Assembly: GCA_012934845.2 (NCBI GenBank)
Contig: WNNJ02000706.1
Span: 32,991 to 96,990, forward strand
DNA length: 64,000 nucleotides
Reading direction: 5' to 3'
Source of the DNA: Pomphorhynchus laevis
Taxonomy: Eukaryota > Acanthocephala > Palaeacanthocephala > Echinorhynchida > Pomphorhynchidae
Shown here: positions 59,205-64,000 of the stretch, piece after piece
Layout: the number at the start of each line of letters is the position of its first letter
How positions within the stretch are numbered: position 1 is the first letter of the stretch
Made by a program: the position numbers and the translations under genes
The notes under the pieces: generated by a model
Seen by the model: only the letters and a program-made list of their open reading frames with translations
Database searches by the model: none
Told to the model about the DNA's origin: nothing

Positions 59205-60545
59205 GGCCTCTGACTCATGTGAAAATAGAATTTTGTAAAGCGGAGTAAGTTATAAATATTGTACCGCACATTATTGCATAAGCTGCAAACAGTCTGTACT
59301 TTACCACAGGTTTAATATTGCAAAGAATTGCAATTATAGAGGGTTTTGCGTTAGAAGACTTCAAGCGCATAAAGAAAAACGAACTTGACACTGTATGTGA
59401 ATGTATGCTCTCTAATTAAGACCACTTTTAAGGGCTTTGACTCAGGTAGAAATAAAATATTGTGAAGCAAAATACGTTACAAAAATTTACGTTACAAAAA
59501 TTTCACCTCTTCCTATTGCATAATCTAAAAACAGTCTTCACTTTACTACAGGTTTAGTTTTGCAGAGAAATCGCACAAGGGGAGGGGTTTTGCATTAGAA
59601 GAATAAAAAACGAATGTAGAAACACTTTAATTTAACACTGTATTGTGTCGATAACTTGCACTGGATGTAATACTTTGCACTGGGCATATTTCCTCTTAAC
59701 TTAAAAGTGATTAAACAATGACTAGTTTTCTTTAATGCCAGGAGGCCACAGGGCTCCAAAAGACGACTGCTGTAAGACCACCTTTAGCTCTAAAGAAACT
59801 TGCAAGGACTAATGGATCGCAATGGGCTAAAGCGCCGGGAAATAAAGACAATGCCGGTTGGCAAATGTCTTTTTCTGGTGGGAAGGGAGTGTGTATATTT
59901 CCTAGTGATTAAAAAAATGATGTATAATGCGTTAGAAATAAGGTTTCGTTTTGTTGTTATAGTTGAATGAATACAAATAAAACATTATCAAACATGTTCT
60001 CATAAAGCATGGAAACAAACTCAAATGTCTGCTGAATATATGATTCGAGAGAAATTAACATTGATAAATACCAATAACAAAGAGAAATGTTCTCAATTCG
60101 CGCTTTAAACTCTTCAAATTTCATCAACTTAAATACTTAACAATAATTTAATGCTTGGGTATTTGCTAATGCATATGTATAGTCTAATGTTTAGTTATCG
60201 TCTTAGATATTTAGCATTAAACTACACCCATTCATTAAAAAAGAATGATCATTTTATCGTCGTAAGTAATCGTTTTAACCTTTAATTTATTAAATTTTTT
60301 ATCAGACGTTTATTTTATTCTTATGAATAAAATAAAACACAGAAACAGAGAATCTTACAGATTACATAAGAATCACAGATTCTCATGTGTTCATAGATTT
60401 TTGTAAAGCAGAGGTAGTTACATACATTGTACCTCTCAATTACATGAGCTACAAATAGTCTCTGCATAAACATGGGTTAAAATATTGAAAAAATTAAACA
60501 GTTATTATTTTGCGTTAGGGGTCTCTAAATTGACACTCCGTGTTT
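59205..60545. repeat. Three diverged copies of a ~200-bp repeat
   Basis: Copies at about 59205-59405, 59435-59610 and 60390-60540 share (A/T)CT(C)ATGTGAAAATAGA, a TTGTAAAGC.GA block, TTGCATAA.CT, ACAGTCT..ACTTTAC and TTTTGCGTTAG. Noncoding; upstream of the small-exon gene's first exon. Confidence 0.55.
59738..59895. mobile_element. LINE scrap related to 39655-39820
   Basis: CAGGAGGCCACAGGGCTCCA through GGGAAGGGAG; antisense frame reads CDPLVLASFFRAK. About 80-85% similar by eye to the 39.7 kb piece. Clearly more GC-rich than its surroundings. Confidence 0.6.
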
Positions 60546-61239
60546 GCAAATAAGCACTTAAATTGTATTGTGTCGTGCTCTACACGTTCATTAAATACTA
60601 TAATTACGGAAAATACAATAATTCGCAAGTAACCAAAGCCTAAAGTGTTATAAAAATGTATAAAGCACAAGAATGTTTCGTATTTTTAAAATAGTTGAAT
60701 GTACAGCGATTAAAGCATTATCTAATTTTGTATATTATATAATTCAAACACAATACATGTAATTTGCTATCTTGTTTTTTTACTAAAATTTGGAGCATTC
60801 CTTTATATTTGAACTATTGTAACGTTAAAATATAATATTTAATAAAATAAGTTCAAAATGCTTTGAACAAAAAATGAAATGCGGATTTAAATAAGAAACT
60901 AAACTGTCACGTTTTAACAAAAATACGAATTACTGGATATAACATATTTATTTTATAAATTTATATCATTTTTATATTGAATAAAATAAAAATCATGTGT
61001 AATAACTTGTATAGTAACTTGTACTTGACAGAATACAACTTAACTTATTATTAATTAATTTTTGATTCATTGAACAAATGATATCTTAGGAAACACTTCC
61101 CTATATTTACATAAAGATCTTTCAGCTAATTATGTCATAAAAGTTGATTTAATATTTCTAATTGTTCAAATATATACTTATATTTTTATATACTTTTAAT
61201 ATTTATAAGTACATTTATCTAATATCGCTATGCCTTTAG

Positions 61240-61655
61240 AAGCAGACATAGGATCATATGACTCATGTTCTAGCGATATTGTTCACGAAAGAAGGCAGGT
61301 ACATCAGGGAGATTAGGAAGTGTATTTGCGCAGCTAGCGCAGCGATGCGTTCTTTCTGCAGGTATGTCGTGGTGAATCGGGAGTTTAATCTTTAGGCAAA
61401 ACTTTCGGTTTACAATGCAATCTTCATCATATGCTAATATATGGTCATGAACGTTGGGTTATTACAAAAGGGATATCTTAGATACAGGCGATTGAATTGA
61501 AATTCCTTCGCTGCGTGGCAAGTCTTAGTCTTAGAGAGAAGGCTAGGGAATTCGGTCATCCAGGATAGACTCGAAGTAAAGTCGTTGCTTTTCCACATCG
61601 AAGAAAGTCAGATGATATTGCTATGACACGTTCTAAGAATGTCTACGGATCGCCT
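61240..61655 (+). mobile_element. RTE-type LINE 3' fragment
   Basis: Plus-strand frames give IRKCICAASAAMRSFCRYVV, KLSVYNAI, a degenerate YGHERW box, then AIELKFLRCVASLSLREKAR and SVIQDRLEVKSLLFHIEE, the C-terminal end of RTE ORF2. Same family as 18520-18845. Confidence 0.75.
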
Positions 61656-61689
61656 TAAAATTATTAATCTAATAATTAATAAATATATG

Positions 61690-63235
61690 CAACTAATCAA
61701 ATCAGCTAACTGAGTGTACGTATTTTATATAATTATAAAATAAACAAAACATAATAATGTTAAATTAAAATTTAATAATTAAATAATAAAATTAATAATT
61801 GTTTTTAGATTTTCTATAATTTAAATCAAGTTAAAAAAATGAAATTTAAAATAAACGTCATTTTTATGAATTGACTAATAAATAACTGACGTTGTATCAG
61901 AATAAGAATTAGAGGTCATCAGGAGGAACTGCTATTCTATCATGTTTCGGCCTCTAACTCCTCTACCCAACATAGCAGCGGGGCCAAATACATGCTAATG
62001 ATGTATTTCATCTGATAAAACTATCTAGTATCTTACTCTAATACCAAGTATGTTATTTGTTATCTATCCATAAATAATTGCAATTTAATAGTAATAATTT
62101 ATTCTTTATATTATTGTGTTGATTTTACTATTTTCTGCTTGATGTTTTTTTATAGTAACCTAGTTAAAAATATGTATATATTAAATTATTCAAATTATTT
62201 TAAAGAAAGCCAATATCATTACATATTGTTGCAAAATTTTATTATTTAATGAATTATATTAAATTTTATACGAGATTAAAATATGTCATATTTACCTACT
62301 AATTAATAGTAGTTTTAGTTTATGTTAATTTAATGTTCATATAAAGATATACACCTTCTTTATCATTAATATTGGTTTTGTTAAGAATAAGGCTTTCTGG
62401 ATAAATTTGTTCACTAATTGAATAAAAATTATTAGAATTAAATACACATATATCATCAGTGTATCGAAACATATATTTCATATATTTTGATAGTTTAGAT
62501 TTAGTTTTTACACAGTTATGAACAAATTTATATTATATAAAGCTTAAAAACAAGTCAGCTATAATTGGGTTACTTTTATTACTCATTGGGATACATTTAA
62601 CTTGTCTACATGTAGATGTCCCTACTTTTAAATAATTTTGATTTATCATAATATTTAAGGATTCTATGAATTAAATTTGATCCATATATTTATATTTACT
62701 TGATGGTTTAATTTTTGTTAGATATGGTTTTTAATTTTTATAACATATATATGTATATCTTTTTCCGAATATAAGATTAATTAATTTTACTAACACTTCT
62801 TTAATATTTGCTAAATCTAGATTTGTATAAAGCGTACTAAAATCGTACGTATTTATATTATGAAAATTTATTCCTTTTGTGTGTTCTAAAAATTCTTTTG
62901 TAGAATAAATACTAAAATAGTGTTTTATACCAGTATACATTTCGATTACCTTGCGATATTTTTTGAAGTGTGCTTTTATTACTTTAAGTATTTTATTCAT
63001 ATAGACATAAAGTGGTTTTAATGTACATTTAAACGCATTACACATGAACCTCTGTTTTATTGGATTTTTATGTAATTTTGATTCCAATATAATATAGGTA
63101 TAGTTTTATTATCTGATTCAACCTTTATACCCTTTTTATCCATAATAGAACAGTGACTTGTAATAATTGTTTCAAAACTTCACTCACTACGTTCATATGT
63201 TGGATTTACATTTAAATCATTAGATTTGAATGTAA
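61690..63235 (-). mobile_element. 5'-truncated Naiad copy
   Basis: The end motif AATCAGCTAACTGAGTGTAC at 61698 is followed by the complete tail and the reverse transcriptase back to about 63235. The longest open piece, 63087-62731, reads ESKLHKNPIKQRFMCNAF and TYDFSTLYTNL. Several frame changes and scattered substitutions make it clearly older than the 10-13 kb copy. Confidence 0.8.
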
Positions 63236-63359
63236 ATACCAAATAGTGAAATTTTCACGATATCGATCAACTCGCGCAAGATATACACGTAAATCTTATG
63301 AAACCAATAAAAATATTGTATTATAAATTGATTGTTCTATTCATAAGTTTCTCTCAAGA

Positions 63360-63480
63360 GCTAAATATATTTTTAATATTATTGTGTTAATTTATACATT
63401 TCACTATTTTCTGTTTTATTTTTATGGTAGCCTAGTTTAAAATATGGATCTTTTAAATTATTTAAATGATTTTGATACCA
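63360..63480 (-). mobile_element. Second small Naiad RT fragment
   Basis: ATTATTGTGTTAATTT, CACTATTTTCTG and GTAGCCTAGTTTAAAATATG repeat the RT C-terminal region seen at 62105-62185. From 63481 to the end of the window I see no feature. Confidence 0.55.
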
Positions 63481-64000
63481 TTTATTTGATTTTAATATAC
63501 CCTATTAAATAAAACTTATTTTGACATGTTACTTGATATATCATTTTAAATTGCTTTCGGGTCAAATGTAACTTTTGACTACAAACCATTCACGAGAATA
63601 TGAAAGACTACATGTATTATTTTGATATTTCGACAGTACTTAGCAATCCTCTTCAATCTGATAACAGCGGAAAAACATGCAAATTAAATACAATTTAAAT
63701 TTATGTAATTTTGATATAAGTTGCAATTTATTTTACATCATTGTATATGTGTGGTGGATTTTAAAAGACCAATCAGATTTTTTCCATTTCGTTGTAGGAA
63801 AGTTAGATATTCACAACAATTCCTGAATAAGCAATCGTCCTAACTAATTTTTGTTGCATAGAACGTCAATGCTTTCAAAATCAATGTGATGATATTGTTT
63901 TATATGATATTATTTAATATGCATGTATGCTTATGTAAAAATATGTTTTTTTTTTGCAAATCTAAATATGTCATCGTTAAGATTTTTGTTAATAATTGTT

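Overview
The window is AT-rich eukaryotic DNA from an invertebrate animal. It contains an aminergic-type GPCR exon, genes split into tiny exons by GT-AG introns, three kinds of LINE debris, a Penelope-like element of the Naiad type and hammerhead-ribozyme-like repeats. I cannot name the species. Secreted proteins built from small same-phase exons are known from schistosome micro-exon genes and from aphid bicycle effector genes. A parasitic flatworm or a sap-feeding hemipteran are therefore the two readings I would test first. There is no bacterial-style operon, CRISPR array, tRNA or rRNA.

Layout. 1-2.9 kb: AT-rich spacer with Naiad scraps. 2.93-3.86 kb: GPCR exon (+). 5.1-9.6 kb: decayed RTE-type LINE (-) and its flanking repeats. 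9.58-13.83 kb: Naiad element (+), a 5'-truncated copy followed head-to-tail by a nearly full one with its GIY-YIG endonuclease in front of the reverse transcriptase. 13.9-18.8 kb: fossil type-I hammerhead, CR1/L2-like LINE (+), Jockey-like LINE (-), RTE scrap (-). 18.75-55.4 kb: a very large inverted repeat (palindrome) whose ~10.8 kb outer arms are near-identical, centred near 37.1 kb, with nested smaller inverted repeats and element debris in the middle. 55.4-61.2 kb: the 5' end of the small-exon gene. 61.2-63.5 kb: RTE and Naiad fragments (-).

Two things stand out. First, the palindrome arms carry a previously unlabelled gene made of symmetric exons of 48-69 nt, every one entered and left in intron phase 2. 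The right-hand copy (minus strand) also has a signal-peptide exon (58499-58369) and a 129-nt second exon. The left copy has the same downstream exons but no visible head. A third, partial set lies near the centre, so the last three exons have been triplicated.

Second, between 29.6 and 38.2 kb there are ~360-bp tandem units, each with a module holding all three hammerhead strands (CTGATGA, GAAA, GTC, and complementary stems I, II and III). The strands occur in the wrong linear order. Stems II and III appear to co-vary between two subfamilies. This is either a pseudoknotted/trans-assembling hammerhead or a coincidence of repeat structure; it is the strongest RNA candidate here.

Exons, phases and repeats were read by eye. 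All identity statements come from stretches compared directly, not from a computed alignment.
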